Shown: positions 33,557 through 46,715 of the stretch, piece after piece
Layout of the letters: the number at the start of each line of letters is the position of its first letter
How positions within the stretch are numbered: the first letter of the stretch is position 1
NCBI GenBank assembly: GCA_038503065.1
Contig: JBCAMK010000003.1
Location: forward strand, 3,286,001-3,350,000
Source: Paragyromitra xinjiangensis
Lineage: Eukaryota > Ascomycota > Pezizomycetes > Pezizales > Discinaceae
Direction of reading: 5' to 3'
DNA length: 64,000 nucleotides
The notes under the pieces: model-generated
Told to the model about the DNA's origin: nothing
Database searches by the model: none
What the model saw: the letters and a program-made list of their open reading frames with translations, nothing else
Position numbers and translations under genes: made by a program

Positions 33557-36048
33557 ATGGCGTACCAATATTCCCAAGTCCACAACGGTGGTGAAAATTC
33601 TTACCCTCTAGAAGAATCCGACATCCGAACCTCACTCAGTGCACCATGGAGCCCAAGCGAAACTCACCAGAGGCAAACTAGTTTTGGCTCTCAGCACCCT
33701 TTAATGCAATCACCTCCTTACCAGTCGGCTTCTTGGGGACCTCCTGATACTCCTAAGAGCCCGCATCTTCACACACAATCGTCGTATCTACGAGACGCGG
33801 ATCCGAGCGCACTCCAGAAGGAGCATTCCTCGGGTAAACAGTTAATTCGGTTGCTGTGGAGGATAATAGCTCGGTTTTTGGTTAGCACGGCGATTTGCGC
33901 TTCTATCGTTGGAGTTTTTGTTATCTATGAGAAAATGGGGGTTCTAGATCGAGATCAGAAGCATATGTTTAATGCTATATTCCTTGGGTTGTCGTTGATA
34001 CTAAGTATGAACTTGATTGTAAGGAAATGTCCTCTTGTCTATGGATCTAGTTTCTCTGATCTTCGTTTTATGGGTTTGATCTGACTAATTTATTCGAAAT
34101 TATAGTCTGCCTTCAAGTCTATGGCTGGTATGATGAGATGGAGGCTGCTAGCAAGTAGCAAGCACACGCTACGAGAGGTAAAAACTTGAGGATCCACATC
34201 CCAGTGTACTATATTTAACATCTCTTGGCAGGTCGATCTTATCCTAAGCCTTAGCAGTTTCCAAAAGGTTCTTCAGCTATTATGGACTTGGACCAAAGGT
34301 ACCGGCAAAAACAACCTAGACTACGAGAAAATGACCCGAGGCAGACGTTGGGGTTTCCGTCTCGGGGCAATTGGGTGGATCATATTAGGACTGGTGCTTT
34401 CACCCCAAACCCACACCCTTAAACGACTATCGCTAACGAATGCCAGGCTGCTCAAGTGGATGTGGCTCTCGTTGGTTTGACATTTAATCATGAGAGTGAA
34501 GGGGCGATAGGTTACGTAGATGGACCAGTCAACGTTACTCAGTTGGAATATATCTATGCAGATTACTCTTCCGACCCGATCCCTACCCTTATCGATCAGA
34601 AATATGCGGCTCATCTGTATGGTCTTAGTACGTATCCCCATGGTTTTTGTAGAGAGCTTAGGTCTTGTTGGCTTATTCTTGTCTATAGTGAGTACTGGTT
34701 ATCCAGCCGTGGATTATACTGCAGACATGACTGTGACGGACTATCTGGGACATGGGGATTATAACGACTGGATATATTTCGTGCGTGCTACAAACTCCCT
34801 CGGTGGCCTTGAGAATCTCTGAACTAACCGTCTACATAGCTTAGAGAATGGGCCCAGGAGACCGATTCCAGCAGCAGCCAAATGCCTAGAGTAACCAATC
34901 GTTCCGTAACAGTTTACCCAGAGTGCACTTGGTCCGCAATTACAAAAGGCCAGTACGGTGAAAACGGCAGTGCTATCGAACTTACGATGGCCGATAATAC
35001 AACCCAGATAATCGATTGGATGAGGGTGAGTCTCCAAAATTAGTTCCTGCAGATAAAAATAGACCAAAATACTAACTACTCGCTTAGGAATCGGAGGCTA
35101 ATTCAACGTATGTACACGTCTTGAAAAGCTCGATAGTACCGTATTAACACTCGTGTTTAATTGTAGTGTTGTCGTTAATCCTATATGGGAGGCATATGGA
35201 CCGAACCCACTATCATGCGGACCGCGCTGCAGTCGCATTTACATGTTCCAATTTCAAGATTCAGCTGGACCTCCAAGCTATGGAGATTTCTTCAACTGTA
35301 CCATTACAGTTTCCGAAGTTGATAACGCCGACCCGGATCAGAAGGAGCAACAGCTACCTGATGATACAGCTTTGATAGTTGCTGGCGCTTTTGGATCGGA
35401 GGGATGGAAGGACTCTGCTGGTCGTCAGTTCGCAAAATATGGCCCTGCGTGAGTTATTAGATACACAATGCTCAATGCTCTGGCGCTGACTTATGGTATC
35501 ATAGGAGCATATGGGGTGCTAGTAACGGTCGGGGCACAACCGGCGAATACTTTGCTGCCTGGACTCTTGGTAGATTTTCGATCGGTGTTATCGCTGCTTA
35601 CGACGCGTACGGGCCTATGGTTCCGGCAGAGGGCATCCAGTCCTGGGCTGGGGTTCTCCTCAAGGTGAAGTGGTTGAACTTGTATCTCTCCCTGGGTTCG
35701 GTCCTTATCATCAACCTTTTCCTTGGGATCTTTGTCGCGTTCAAGGCCAATGCTGTCTGCTGCAAAGACGACTCTTATCTTTCGACTGCGCGACTACTTC
35801 GACGTAAACTCCCCAATATATGTGCTTTTTCAACACGTCACGGGTTTGCTAACGTTGGTTTTCATGTAGCTCTTATGGACCGTCTTGGGCCACATGGAAC
35901 ATACTGTGATGGCAAAGCACTAGCTACAACATTCGACAGAAAGGTAGCCTATGGTTTTCGAACATCGAAAGAAGGCGTGAATGTTCTATCCATGGACGAG
36001 GATATCACCACATTAACCAAGAAGTTCCCGAATGGAATGTACGACTAA
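33557..36048 (+). CDS. Fungal multi-span membrane glycoprotein of unknown function
   Basis: Ten exons (33557-34018, 34106-34177, 34232-34393, 34447-34627, 34689-34780, 34840-35025, 35088-35107, 35167-35448, 35505-35803, 35870-36048) encode 644 residues; every junction keeps frame. It belongs to a broad, uncharacterised Pezizomycotina membrane-protein family that I recognise by pattern: a disordered cytosolic N terminus, two closely spaced spans (LVSTAICASIVGVFVIY and MFNAIFLGLSLILSMNLIV), the motif MMRWRLLAS, a third span leading into AAQVDVALVGLT, a large extracellular domain with paired Cys and N-glycosylation sites (NVT, NRS, NGS, NTT, NCT), a juxtamembrane FSIGVIAAYDAYGP segment, a C-terminal span (LYLSLGSVLIINLFLGIFVAFKA) and a cytosolic end with ARLLRPLMDRLGPHG. 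No enzymatic motif is visible. The Met at 33557 has a good start context; the longer frame upstream is unlikely to be translated. Confidence 0.82.
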
Positions 36049-39000
36049 AAAAAAACAGCTGGCTGCAAGTAACAGGGGTTTTCAGGAGGGTTTTTTTTCA
36101 TGCAAAAAGTGCTTTGAAATATTTGGGAGGTTTTTGAATCTGTTCTTTGTATTACGGGATTGATACGAAGCTCGAAAGAGATTATCTGGTGTCTTATGTT
36201 ATTACGGCTGCATGGAAATGGCACGGCATGGTGTGGGATTGGTGGTATAGGGGACTAGGGTTTGAGCGGGTTAGCTTGGTGATGGTTATATATATGAATA
36301 ATATTCTACTTACTGTTTATGGTGGTTTTGGTGTGCTTTTTTTGGGTGCTTGGTCTTTTGTGGGGTTTCTTGCTGGTTGGGTCCTTCGTGTAGGAGCTTA
36401 AATAACCTTCTCGTGTCCGGGCTCTGGTGCATGACCAAGCTTCGTATCTCACGCGTCTATTTTAACAGTTGTGGATTTTTTAAAAAAAAATTCAACAAAT
36501 TCTAAATAAAGTAGGATGGGCACAAGTCAGCTTAAATGACGGCTGGAAGAAATTGGCGGTGTAAGCTCCAACCAATCTACGAACTGTAGTACCAGTAAAT
36601 TTAACTAAAATTCTACTGGATACACCGGATGACGTTATCATCCAGTTGAGATGTAAATTAATTATAACTTCACCACCACTGAAGTGGTATTTTTATTCAC
36701 TCGAGTGATAGCCTATGAGCTTCACGGCTAGTCACTCGAGCAAGCGAATATCCACACTCGTCGATCCTCTCATCCATGTCATCAGGTGCACAAAGCCCTA
36801 GGGCTGTGACGTAACATATCTACTCTCTACGTGTTCTTCGCTTGTCCGTTTGTGCCAATTGAGCACGTGGTGAGAGGGGATGTTTCGTCGGATGGAATGT
36901 TGTAGCTACATGTATGATAGGGTGAAGTAAGGAAATACATCACGTACTCGTATTCTTAGGTATTGCTTTACTGGCAGATATTTAGCATTGGTATATTTTT
37001 TCTTTCTCTTCTACATCCTCTTTTGCTCCTCTTTATCCATCAATACCCAGGTGATGGGTGAAATAGCTGGAACTACATGTAACCATCGATACGAAAGCCA
37101 GAGCTTCGATCCCGCCAGTCTTGCACCCAGATCATGAACGATCTTTCCATCCCAAAGTCTAAGATCGTATACTTGCCATCTCGCTAACCGAAGAATTACC
37201 TCATCCATAACTATAAATACACATTCAAAAGCCATCACTGTCCTCTATGCGAACGAGAGTGGAGTGTCATAGCATTGAACCATCTGCACACCGCTATCAC
37301 ACATACCAGTGAGCCAGCGATGAAATCCAGATCACGATTCTGAAAGACTCAGAGACCCGAATACTCGACCCGTTGCATGATGTGGGCGACAACTCACCCA
37401 AAAGTGCCGGTACAGAGGAACCTGTCATCACTTTAAACTACCCGCCAATGGAACGGACCGAGTATCTACGGCTAGAAGGGAAGAATAGGCACGGTGATAA
37501 AAATAAACACCCTTGTCGGATGTATGATGTCTTAGAAGAGAAACGATGATCGTGAAGCTAACAGGCTGAGGTGGAGGTGGTGTTGTTGGTGAAGGGACGA
37601 TAAGGGTAGATAGAGTGCCGTAGCCGGCTGGGCAATTATTCAGCTGTATTAGTGGGTTGAGTGTAGGGCCCACAGGGGTTTTCCAGATCGGAGTGAATGT
37701 TGAGATTCTACGCTTGCACTTGTGCTTTAAGGTATATACTAGCTTCTACTAATAGACAAACTGCAGGAATTGCCTTTCCCGCTGGAAGGGGAAACCTTTG
37801 CGAAGGCAGAGAATTTGATTTCCAGCCTTATAGATACTTTTGATGATATGCTCTAGTGCGGAGCAGAGTACAGGCTTGCTTACAGACGGGCCGTAGTCAG
37901 TGCGAAAAATAAGCCCGGGAACTCCCCCTCAACTAGCATCAGGAAGCTCAGAACAAGCTCTAATCACGCCTTAGACCGCCATCCTCGCCGTGGACCCGTG
38001 AACTCTAAATCACGCTCAACAGCGTTCTTCACCATCATCCGACCACAATGGATGTCATATTATCCGCCACATCAATTGGCTGACATCAAATACTGTTACC
38101 CTATGTCACGCTGTGACACCAGAACGCTAAAAAATCATCGTGCTGTGCAACATGAGATAACATTTTAGGGTAGTCGGAACATGCGTTATCTAAAATTAGC
38201 AGGTTGTCGAAGTCCCTGCACAGCCTCATGATCCATGCGTAGCACGGTCCTTCTTCTTTTCGCCCCTCAACAGGCAGGGGAAGCCTGGATGCGCATAGTG
38301 GGGTTCTATTCTTAGAATCGAATACAGAGGGAACCTGGATCAAAAGATGAGATCTTGAAAATCAAGGTTGTGAGAAGAGGACTAGAAGGTCGAAGAAGAA
38401 AATAAGACTGTTCCGAGAGAATGGGGATTGGAGAAGTTTGGGAAGACGGCTGCAGAGGCTAGAGGTACATACACCCTGATATGTCATATGTGAAGCATCG
38501 TGAACGACAGACGGTTGTCACGAAGCGCGTCTTTCCTCGGCGAATCTTCGTGTTGCGGATGCGAAGATGGCGCCCACGAAGTGACGTGACGTGAGGGAAC
38601 AGGGATTTTGCAAAAAAATATATGTTCGCTGAAGCGCGGCTGTTGGAGAGCTAGGGAGTCACCATAGCTCTGTAGAGATCAATTGTCGTAGGTTGATATC
38701 GGTAGAGGATGGTTTGGTATTCGGTGCTTTTCACGTCGTGATCATTTGTGCCCTGATCTGCACGAGGACAGGAAATGTCACGAAGTTTAGAGTAAATACC
38801 TATCGTACATAGATTAGGTAGGGGGCGTAGTGGTCATCGCATTGTTGCACACTCTACACGCTGCACCCCGCAAGGAGGCTTACACTTCGCCGAGTTCAGT
38901 AAAAGAACCCAGAAAGGCGAGAGCTTTCAGAAACGCTGCACTCGCCTTTGTCAATTGCATCTCAGTTGGTTTTGTTTGTTTGTTTCCCGTGACGGGCGGC

Positions 39001-39810
39001 TATACGAGGTAATAATAAGGACGTCGCTAAAGAAGGGGGAGATCGAAGCCTCGACCACACGCCACGAAGCTCTCGTCGCTCGTTCCTCAATCATCAGACA
39101 GACAGAGATATCAAGGGACCATCGACAACCACAGGATCACGTCCCCCCTCACCCCCCCCGTTTTCTATCCGGGGTTTTTCCGTCTGGGGTTTACTGTGGG
39201 GGTTTTTGTCTTTTTCCGTGCTGCTTACTTCTCGTCTGCATCCTCTCGCTTTTTCTTTCTTTTTTCTACTTCTTTTCCCTTCTCGGGTTGCATATCGGAA
39301 AGGAAGGGAAAAGGTTGTAGATTGCCAGGTCATATCCATCCCTCATACGCTCGCTACAGTTGGTTGGGGAAGAGGGCAAAAAATTACTCTCCCCCCGTTC
39401 GTTCGTTCGTGGTCCCTTTTTCGAGACTGTAGCCTCTGCCCAGCCAGAGTTCAGGGAAACCAGCACAGCACAGCCTGGCAACGATCTTCTCGACACCCGT
39501 ATCCATCGATTATCACAGGCCACACACAGCAAGTCGGCGAAACATTTCTTTTATCCAATTCCTGATAGCTGGTTCCCGTCGTCTCCTGGGTTTTTTTAGC
39601 GGGTGGCTTTATTCCGTGGTCATCAGTCAGTCAAGGCTGAAGGGGGGAGATCAGAGAGGTTGTCCTATTTTTAGGGGGGAGGTGGGAAGGAAAGGTGAGC
39701 TGGAGCTGTTGCTGGGATATTCGCTGTGTATCGAGGTACACAGGCGTGGCTTAAGGCTAGGCTGGGCGATCTTGCTTAGCCGTCGTGTTCATAGGTTTCC
39801 ACAGTCCGTG
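36049..39810. other. Gene-free spacer and promoter of the TRP-like gene
   Basis: No supportable gene. Two CTACATGTA motifs at 36906-36914 and 37073-37081 lie only 167 bp apart, and two TCACTCGAG motifs occur at 36692-36737. From about 39000 the sequence becomes pyrimidine-rich (39140-39600), fitting the promoter and leader of the downstream gene. Short overlapping frames there look like translated CT-rich leader. Confidence 0.45.
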
Positions 39811-42800
39811 ATGATGGACCCTCCCTCTTTGTCGTCGTCGTCGCCATCTTCAACCACACTCGATTCCCGCCTGTTAACAACTGCACATCGCAAACGTCGG
39901 CCGAAACACCGTTGTTATAGTTTTTCTTCTGTGCAGATGTTCTCCCTGCTGGTGCTGACCACCCTTCTTTTTTTCACGGCCCCAGCTCGCTCGGTCCTGA
40001 TCAATACCTTCGAGAATTGTTTATCCGATAGTGTACAATCGTCGCCTACACATATTCAGTTTCACCCGATATTGGTGGCAGCTTCGTTTTCTGTGGACGA
40101 CCCGGAGAAGATATTAAAGGTTACTGTCTGGGGAAATGTCACGGGGGAGAGTTCTTCGTCACCAGGGGCGGTCCGTCGGAGGGACCTATATGTTGATGAT
40201 GATACCCATTTTCGACCACGGGCAGATGAAGGATGGGCTTGGTGGGAAAAACGACAAACAAACGACACGGTGGTGAATTCTACAAAAATTACTACGCAAA
40301 GCCCACAGGGACATTGGGATCAAATAAAAATCAACAATCCAACGATAGATGGGAGTGTAGATTACAAGGCGACGGGAGGAATTGTGGACACGGATTTGCA
40401 AGGATGGGGTCAGAATGTCGCTACAACCTTGAAGACGTTCATCATGGTTGTTTCTTTCCAAGCTCTGAACAATTCATCGTTCTTCTGTGCGGCAGGACAC
40501 GGCACAGATCCCACGGCAGGTGCAGATTGTCCTATGGGTGCAGTTCAACTGTCAAACCAGACTGATTACAATAATATAACTTTGCTCATGAACGAACTGC
40601 ATTCATTCACCTTCCAGACGAAAATGGCATCCGCTTACCGTTTTGCGACTCTCGATACTTCCTTTCGGATTCTTGCTGGAGATCGTGCCGGGACGACGGT
40701 AGGGTGCATTCGCGTTGAGATCACGCCCTTACTAGGGTCTGAGAATGGCGCAGCTGTGACCTGGGTCCCGGTGGGTGTATTGATTCTGGTCGGTCTGGGT
40801 ACGGTTCTTGCGGCGATGCTGAATCCGTGGGTAGGTACGGTGGATGTATTCAGGTGGAGCAGCAACTTTGGCATGGATGAGGACATGATTCGGCTGGTGA
40901 CTCCAGGATTTGCGGATTGTCTACAGTGGTTACAGTTCTTTGTGCTCACGGGGAGCTTGTCCTTGAGTTATCCGGGTTTCTATCAGCCCACGGTCTCGAA
41001 GGTTGCCTGGAGTATATTACTCTTCGACACCAGTTTTTTCACACACTCGAATCAGTCGGCTACTGATCAGAGCTCTCAAGGGGATGGGATTTATGCTTTA
41101 GATGCTGGAGCTTATGGGCTTGAGAGGATTGCGCAGGCTGTGGGTCTGCAGAGTGTCAATGATATTTGGGTTTGTGTGGTGGCGTTTTTTGGGGTTGTAG
41201 TTGTTGTGACTGTGCTAGCGGTGCAGTTATGGTTTCTGTTTAGGTGGGCTGTGAGGACGATTCGAGGGCATGAGGAAGAGGATTTGACGCAGAAGAACTT
41301 GCCATTTACTGCGGGTATGTTAAGATTTCCTAAATAGGATCCCCCCAAGATATCTGGTGTAAGAGCTGGGTTTGGGCATTTTGGATATGCTGATTTTGGG
41401 TGACTTGTAGGGCTGCTAAATCGCATCACGTTTACATATTTTCTCACGCCTCTTCTCGCGATCTCTGCTTTTCAAATCACGGTTGCTGGTGAATCCGACA
41501 CAGCAATAGTGGCGTGTGCAGGAGTAACGATTCTAGTGCTTCTAGTCATTGTCATCTACCTCACTATCCGTATCTGGAATCACACACCACGGTCTACTCT
41601 CTTTGACAGTATCCCGATATTACTAACATTTGGAACTTTCTACAACACATATCGTGAAAAGAAACTTAAATTCTTTATCATTCAGCTCTATGTCAACATA
41701 ATTCGCGCGCTTGCTTTCGGTGCCCTTCAACCTAGTGGGATAGCGCAGATTACTATTCTGGCTGTATGCGAGATTGTACTCGTACTCACTGTATACGGGA
41801 TTAGACCTTATGCGCCAGCAACATCTATGAACGCTTGGCAGGCGGTGCTGGCAATGATCAGATTGTTGACAATATTACTAATGATGACATTCGTCCCGAG
41901 TATGAATGCGAATAATGCGTCAAAGGGGTGGATAGGATATGTTATTTTGGCGATTCACGCGCTAGTGCTCATCTTCGGATTCTTTTTCATGGCTGTGCAA
42001 ACCATGCTGGAGCTATTTATTCGTGGGTGTGGTGGCGCAGACGACGGAGAAGCCGCCAGAGGGGGCCTTGCTAAAGTAAGTTGGAATATGCTTATTTACC
42101 TTGATTTGCAGAGAATAGAGAGGCCCAAACCGAGGGTTGACCTAGATGAATGATGCACTTGACTTTTTCCTTCTTATGGATGATGAAATGAGACATAAAT
42201 TTGAATGGTGGGCAGTGGGGCTATGGCGGAGGACAGAGGCTGGCAGTACGTGGACGAATGTATAAGCATTGGTCACGATTTTTTTATTCGCCCGCGGACT
42301 TGGGATTTTCATTCATAATGGATCGCACCTCAGGGCATTTGCTTCTCTTCTATAGGGAGTAGCTAATCTCTATACTTATGTGCAGGGAGGGACATATAAA
42401 AACAAGTCATCATTCATCTATTTCCAGTATTTTTTTCTGGGCCTGTCTATTCTCTACTCGTTTTTGCTATTCGGCTTTTTTTTTCCTTTTCTTTCTACTT
42501 GCCTTTATTTATTGCGTGAAAGTGCGTTTTACTAAGTGTCCACTCGTATTTTAAAGGTCTTCGGAATGCGTCAACTCTCACGCCGGAAACACCAATCCGT
42601 CGACCCTAGCATCATGGCCGGCAGCGAAGAACGCAAGATATCAGCTATGGGCGGTGCAGCGCGACCTAATGTCGGGCCCATGGCACGATCCGAAAGCGCA
42701 GCTATATTGCTCGGCGGTAACATCGGTAGTGGCTCTGTCGGCCACGGCGTCGAAGTTATTAGTCATAACGGCCATACACACTCTGGAAGCGGAAGCACGG

Positions 42801-44353
42801 GCTTCACACCTACCACTCCGGGAGCAGGAAGCCAATATTCACATCTACCTGGCGGCGCAGCACCCTTGAACTTAGACACCAGTGCCGCTGCAGGACCTTA
42901 CTACCGTCCACCCCGAGCCGGTGGGTTGCGGCGTGCAAACGGGGAAGGGAGCGCAAGCGACAACTACTCTCCTGGTGAACGCAGTCGTGGGTCTTGGGGC
43001 AGCGAGATGTGGGCTGCGGCGGGCGGCGCGGCTGGTAAACAACGGAGCTCACAACACAGTTCACATGGTAGTCAGAGCGGATTTGGCAACACCGGGGAAG
43101 GCAGCGGGTTCCCCTCTGCTGGACCCTCAGGGACTGGAACACCGCATGATGGTGGTGGTGATGTGAGTGGGTTCCAGAAGGGTACGATCGAGGGACTAGC
43201 GCATCGCCATACGGACTCGTCTTTAGGTGGGGCGGGGAGTGTTAGGGCGACACCGGATTATGCAGTGCGGGAAGGTGACTTTTATTATGGTGTGCGTGGA
43301 CCGGCGTTATCGAGTCAGCCGGCGAGAAGGTTAGGGACTGGACCGGCGGATCCTACGGGGTCGGTTGCGGTTGCGAAGGGGTGGTTGATGCGGAAGTTGG
43401 GATTGGCGGTAAAGGAGGAGAAGGGGTTTACGGTTGTTAGGAGTAGTCGGGCGCCGGAAGAGTTGTTGGATGCTGAGCGGGAAGCGAAGGGGATTGGAAT
43501 GGCTATTAGTGCTGATGCACCGGTGAGGACGGAGGAGGAGAGTAGTGATAGTAGTGATGAGGAGAGTGGTGATGATGAAGCGGAGGTTGATAAGCGGATG
43601 GGGAAGCGGAGGGCTGCTGGGCCTGCTCCAGATACGGAGAGTGAGAGTGAGAGCGAGGATGAGAATGTCGCGGCTAGTGCTCCAGGACCAAGTGCGAGGA
43701 TGCTCGAGAAGCAACCAGCATATGATTCGAGCCCAGGGATAGAGCTTATGCGACAGGGTAGTATCAAACCCCAGGTGCCGCGGAAATCGTCGAAGCGGAA
43801 ATCTGCGAGTTTGCTCTTGACACCTGTGGCGACGAGCAGTCAACAACGTTCAATGCACCAGCAGCATAGCTCGGTGGATGAGGATCCGGATAGTCCTATT
43901 CTTGTGCGGAAACCTGATCAGCTTTATGATCCGCATTACTCGCCTCCTCAGTCTGCGAGTTTGTATTCACCCCCGGAACAACAGCTACATCCGTTACGGC
44001 ATAAGCAGAATTTATCGGTTCAGCCCGCTAGTTCGCAATCTACACGGTTACCTTTCACGGGTGGTTCTAGTAGGGATGGACAGACGGAGAGTAGTGCGCA
44101 TTCGCGGTCGGTGAGCACGAATAGCAGTATTCTATCACCGCCACAGATGACTGTTGAGTATGAGCCGGGGAGTAGGCCGGCGAGTGTGGGTACTGTGCAG
44201 AGGTTTCGGATGGAGGATAGTTTAAGGACAGTGCCGGACGGGGATAGGGATTTGATGGGGAGTAGGGCGGAACTAGTGGAGCAGTCGAGAAGTGCGAGTT
44301 TGGGTAGTCAGTTCAGTAGGAGAGGGTCACAGAGGTCGAGGCGAGGGGTATAG
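39811..44353 (+). CDS. TRP/Flc-like polytopic membrane protein (ML-like plus TRP domain)
   Basis: Large fungal protein of the TRP-like/Flc family (related to polycystin-type calcium channels and yeast Flc proteins). These act at plasma membrane, ER or vacuole in calcium homeostasis and cell-wall integrity. Three exons (39811-41314, 41411-42075, 42557-44353) give 1,321 residues. Order: basic n-region and signal peptide (MFSLLVLTTLLFFTAPARS, about 43-61), a luminal ML-like domain of ~290 residues with several N-glycosylation sites, then about nine membrane spans including CLQWLQFFVLTGSLSLSYPGF, the family's most conserved part, and a ~600-residue cytosolic tail that is Ser/Gly/Arg-rich with an acidic DSSDEESGDDEAE patch. 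The second intron is long (481 bp), but GGLAK joined to VFGMRQLSRR restores a family motif, so I treat both parts as one gene. The first in-frame ATG is 39811; the Met at 39937 sits directly before the signal peptide, after a cag that could be a splice acceptor, and is a credible alternative start. Confidence 0.88.
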
Positions 44354-45997
44354 AGAGTTTGTTTAGGTGGGCTTTGTGAGCGTGTACGTGTTCATACCCG
44401 AGTGCTTGATCCTTCGTTCTATTTCTTAGGTTTCTCTGGGGATGCTGGGAGGGTTTTCAAAAAATGGTGTTTGTCTTTTTTTGTTAAAGTAATAGCGGCT
44501 TGCATGGCTTCTTTTCTTTATTATTCACGGGGTAGCTATACTATCTCATTATATCTAATCATTCTTTCTTCAGGTCTTTTTTGTCTTGTTTCCTCTCTCG
44601 TATCTCTGGGGGTCTTTTGTCTTGTTTTTTTCCTTCCGTTCTACTTTCCTGGATTGGTTGGGTTGGGGTTTGTCCTTTTGTTTTTGTTTTTTTCTTCCCT
44701 TTATTATATATGGCAGGATGGAGCAGAACAGTCGGGGATGTAATAAGAGCCCGCTGTAGCTGTGTTGGGTTGTATATGCGGTACGATAATGCGGAGAGTG
44801 ATGATCCGAAGGAAAGTCAAAAGTAAAGGATGGATGGGAGGGCGTATAAAGTATACGATTTTCGGTTTTCTTTCTTTCGCTTGAGTGTTTTGTTTATGGG
44901 GGGCTGAGGCATGTAAATAGCTGGGGGTTCAGAATAGTGAAATGACAGCTTGAGAGTAGATGGTCTTGTGTTTGTGAGGTGTTGGGGGCTATGAAGGTGA
45001 AGTCTAGAGTGTTTGAGGGAGGATGGCGCGTAGGTGTTTGAGTCTCAGTAATAGCTACTTCTTGATAGGCAGCTTTTAGATTTGTTATGTCTGTAGCGTG
45101 TTGTAATCTCGTTTGTCGAGTCCTAAGGGAGGTTCACAATGTCTCACTACAGCTCTTCTCTGAATGTCTGCTCTGCACGCGTTATTCAGCCACAGGAAGG
45201 AAGATAAATGACGTCACATAGACACGGAGATTCGGGCCGTGAGCCTGAGTAGATCTCGCGCTGGGGCTTCGGGAGTTGAGCAGAACGTTGTGATCGAGAC
45301 GCGTCAGAAACGTGTCACGTGTTATTTGGCTGTAGAATCTTAGGCTGTTTGCGTGAGCAGCAATATAGCTTAGGTATTTGGGGATAACTCATGGAGAACG
45401 CGAGATTGCAATAGCTAGTCACAGTGTAGCGGGTTTTCTGATAGAACCAGCGATGGATATCGCAGGATGGAGATTTCGTGTCTAGACACGTTAACGATTC
45501 ATTCGTAAACGCCACGCACAACGGCCTGACAGCAAACGAAAGAAGAAGAGAAAAGGCATCAAAAAAGCCGATTCTGATATGGGTCAAAAATTCCCTATCC
45601 CGCCGAAGCAGAATAGGAGCAGTCAACATAGTTGTAGTTTTCAACTAGCAAAAATCGAAGCTCAGACGAATCTTCACTGCTATCGATCTTGCCCTTGCAC
45701 CGGGATGGAGAAGGGAAGAGGGGAGCGGGGGAACAACGGTTTATATACTTTTTTTCGGTCGGCGAAATTTGGGTGTGCTTAGGGCTGAGGGCTTGGGTGC
45801 CAAGGGATTAGGTGGTGTGGGGAGTCCGGGTTAGGGGTGGGTAGCCGGGCGGCTGTTTGGACATGGGTGTTCTTGGACTTTATTGGCGGATACGTATGCA
45901 GGTACCATCTCCGTCTCTGTAATTTAGATCTAAGCGATGTCCTTGGGTTTTTTCTTGGATCGTTGATTGCTGGATGTAACTCAGTATGCGGCGCACC

Positions 45998-46017
45998 TAC
46001 ATGTACATGTACATGTG
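45998..46017. repeat. TACATG microsatellite
   Basis: Three head-to-tail copies of tacatg followed by tg, read directly. It overlaps one of the dispersed CTACATGTA motifs (45997-46005). Confidence 0.85.
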
Positions 46018-46624
46018 GGCAGGGAGACCCAACCGGTGTCCAGCAAAATCGCTGAAGTTTCTGGGTATCACCTGGTAGTTTCTCGGTACGGACACACTCC
46101 CTATAAGAGTACGGTTGGGACTAAGAATCCAGAAGGATATCCTTAGAGCAAAGATCTAATCTATCCTTGATGAAGAAGATCTGGTTTAATCTAATCTGCC
46201 CCATGAAAATGTATCTCTTCAACTTAATTCATCACTTCCCATCATGGCTGCCACAAGAACCACCAGTTCCTTCCAATGAGATCTCGTATCGGGGGTGCAA
46301 TCTGCCTCTTACCAACAGCGGAGAACCAACCCTGCTGTTGTACTTAAGCGGAGGGGGCTAGGGACTGCAGACAGACATAGAGGAGCGTATCTACCTTCTG
46401 TAAGCGGCCTGGCAATTCTACGGTACACGAAGCTAGAAAAATAACAAAATCGTGAGCTTTGGGGCAGATTAAACCCGAAGGGTAGATTAAACCTTTGCTC
46501 ATATTCTTATAACAAGGGCAGTCTAACCTGATAAAGAAGGTTTATAGGTAAGACTTTACTAAATACGGACTGGGGAGGTGATTTCGAGGCTTTTCCGTTA
46601 AGAATATTCTTATGAAGAGTATTG

Positions 46625-46715
46625 CAGTAGACTCTCACTATAAGGATAAGTTCAGGATTAAGAACTAGTTTTGGAATGTTCTTATAGACAATATCCTTAT
46701 AGTGAGAGTGTACTG
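46625..46715. mobile_element. Pogo/Fot-like MITE, about 91 bp
   Basis: Terminal inverted repeats of about 24 bp: left cagtagactctcactataa, right (reverse complement) cagtacactctcactataa, one mismatch across the repeat. TIRs of the form CAGTA...TATAA are typical of fungal Fot1/pogo-type elements. No clear TA duplication remains, so insertion is probably old. The centre is non-coding. Confidence 0.7.

Noticed and set aside
42557..44353. Separate gene starting at a Met in the tail of the TRP-like protein
   Set aside because: Joining across the 481-bp intron restores GGLAK-VFGMRQLSRR in frame, which fits the family; kept only as an alternative in the findings.
44402..44743. Hydrophobic 113-codon frame that looks like a membrane protein
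   Set aside because: T-rich 3' UTR sequence of the TRP-like gene reads as Phe/Leu in all frames; no family similarity.
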